Source: Deltaproteobacteria bacterium (GTDB lineage Bacteria > Desulfobacterota > Syntrophia > Syntrophales > UBA2185). Taken from it: a stretch of DNA of 5,635 nt. The notes beneath the pieces were generated by a model. That model ran no database searches. It worked only from the letters and a program-made list of their open reading frames with translations, and had not been told where the DNA came from. The first letter of the stretch is position 1; every line of letters begins with the position of its first letter. Both the position numbers and the translations under genes were made by a program. This document shows, piece by piece, positions 5,342 through 5,635 of this stretch. The DNA lies in contig JAPLJQ010000262.1 in the NCBI GenBank assembly GCA_026388495.1, forward strand, positions 1 to 5,635, in the 5' to 3' direction.

Positions 5342-5626
5342 ATGAAGTTCAAACCATTGAGGGATTATGTGCTGGTTTCACATGTTAAGGCGGAGGGAAA
5401 AACATCCGGAGGTATTATTATTCCTGATACGGCGACGGAGAAACCGCAGGAAGGAAATGTGATTGCGGTCGGTCCAGGCAGAAGGGATCGTGACGGCAAG
5501 CGGATTGAAATGGAAGTCAAGAAAGGGGACAGGGTTTTATTCGGGAAATATTCCGGCACAGAAATCAAGATCGAAGGCAAAGATCACGTCATCATGAAGG
5601 AAGACGAGATATTCTGTGTTTTATGA
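5342..5626 (+). CDS. groES: GroES (Hsp10, Cpn10) co-chaperonin
   Basis: A complete 94-residue protein, the normal GroES length. GroES forms the heptameric lid of the GroEL chamber and assists ATP-driven folding in the cytoplasm. The sequence shows MKFKPLRDYVLV at the N terminus, the mobile loop EGKTSGGIIIPDTATEKP (18-35) with the GroEL-contacting hydrophobic III (25-27), GNVIAVGPG (38-46), the KKGDRVLFGKYSGTEIKIEG core (60-79), and EDEIFCVL at the end. The usual DRVLVKR near the start is DYVLVSH, a mild departure. A groEL gene would be expected next, beyond the right edge. The gene diverges from the riboswitch-controlled unit and has its own promoter beside the repeat element. Confidence 0.97.
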   Translation: MKFKPLRDYVLVSHVKAEGKTSGGIIIPDTATEKPQEGNVIAVGPGRRDRDGKRIEMEVKKGDRVLFGKYSGTEIKIEGKDHVIMKEDEIFCVL

Positions 5627-5635
5627 TGCATGAAA

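Overview
The window looks like chromosomal DNA of an anaerobic deltaproteobacterium (Desulfobacterota), possibly of the Syntrophus/syntrophic type. The basis is a large AMP-forming acyl-CoA synthetase, a GroES and a CspA-family protein, a cobalamin riboswitch, and a dispersed palindromic ATTCCCG...CGGGAAT repeat of a kind known from several proteobacteria. This placement is inference, since no rRNA or other taxonomic marker is present.

Layout: all genes except the last lie on the minus strand, so transcription runs right to left. At the right end, groES is on the plus strand, complete, with its own TTGACA promoter. Left of it, from about 5058 to 5206, is a 129-bp MITE-like element with 12-bp inverted ends and two dRS3-like palindromes, flanked by a 10-bp direct repeat. 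The right copy of that repeat carries most of the groES -35 box. Diverging leftward is a transcription unit made of a promoter (5000-5028), a cobalamin riboswitch (4803-4963), a strong intrinsic terminator (4734-4779), a zinc-type medium-chain dehydrogenase (3741-4706) and, 99 bp on, a divergent TrpD-like phosphoribosyltransferase (2523-3641). Next come a cold-shock protein (2106-2306) with a leader of roughly 170 nt that contains a terminator-like hairpin, a terminator (2036-2088), a small highly charged protein of 74 residues (1763-1987), and an acyl-CoA synthetase (1-1670) that runs off the left edge with all its core motifs present.

The part most likely to be undescribed is the riboswitch-controlled dehydrogenase and TrpD-like pair. 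The riboswitch and the attenuator hairpin are read directly from the sequence. They imply that the pair is made when cobalamin is scarce. The TrpD-like protein keeps the fold motifs and the metal-binding Asp-Glu of anthranilate phosphoribosyltransferase but has altered PRPP-loop and anthranilate-contact positions, and no other trp gene is in the window. A role in making or replacing a cobamide (or its lower ligand or linker), or in a B12-independent bypass, is inference.

The longest stretch without a gene is 4707-5341. It is filled by the terminator, riboswitch, minus-strand promoter, repeat element and groES promoter and leader. No tRNA, rRNA, CRISPR array or transposase gene was seen.
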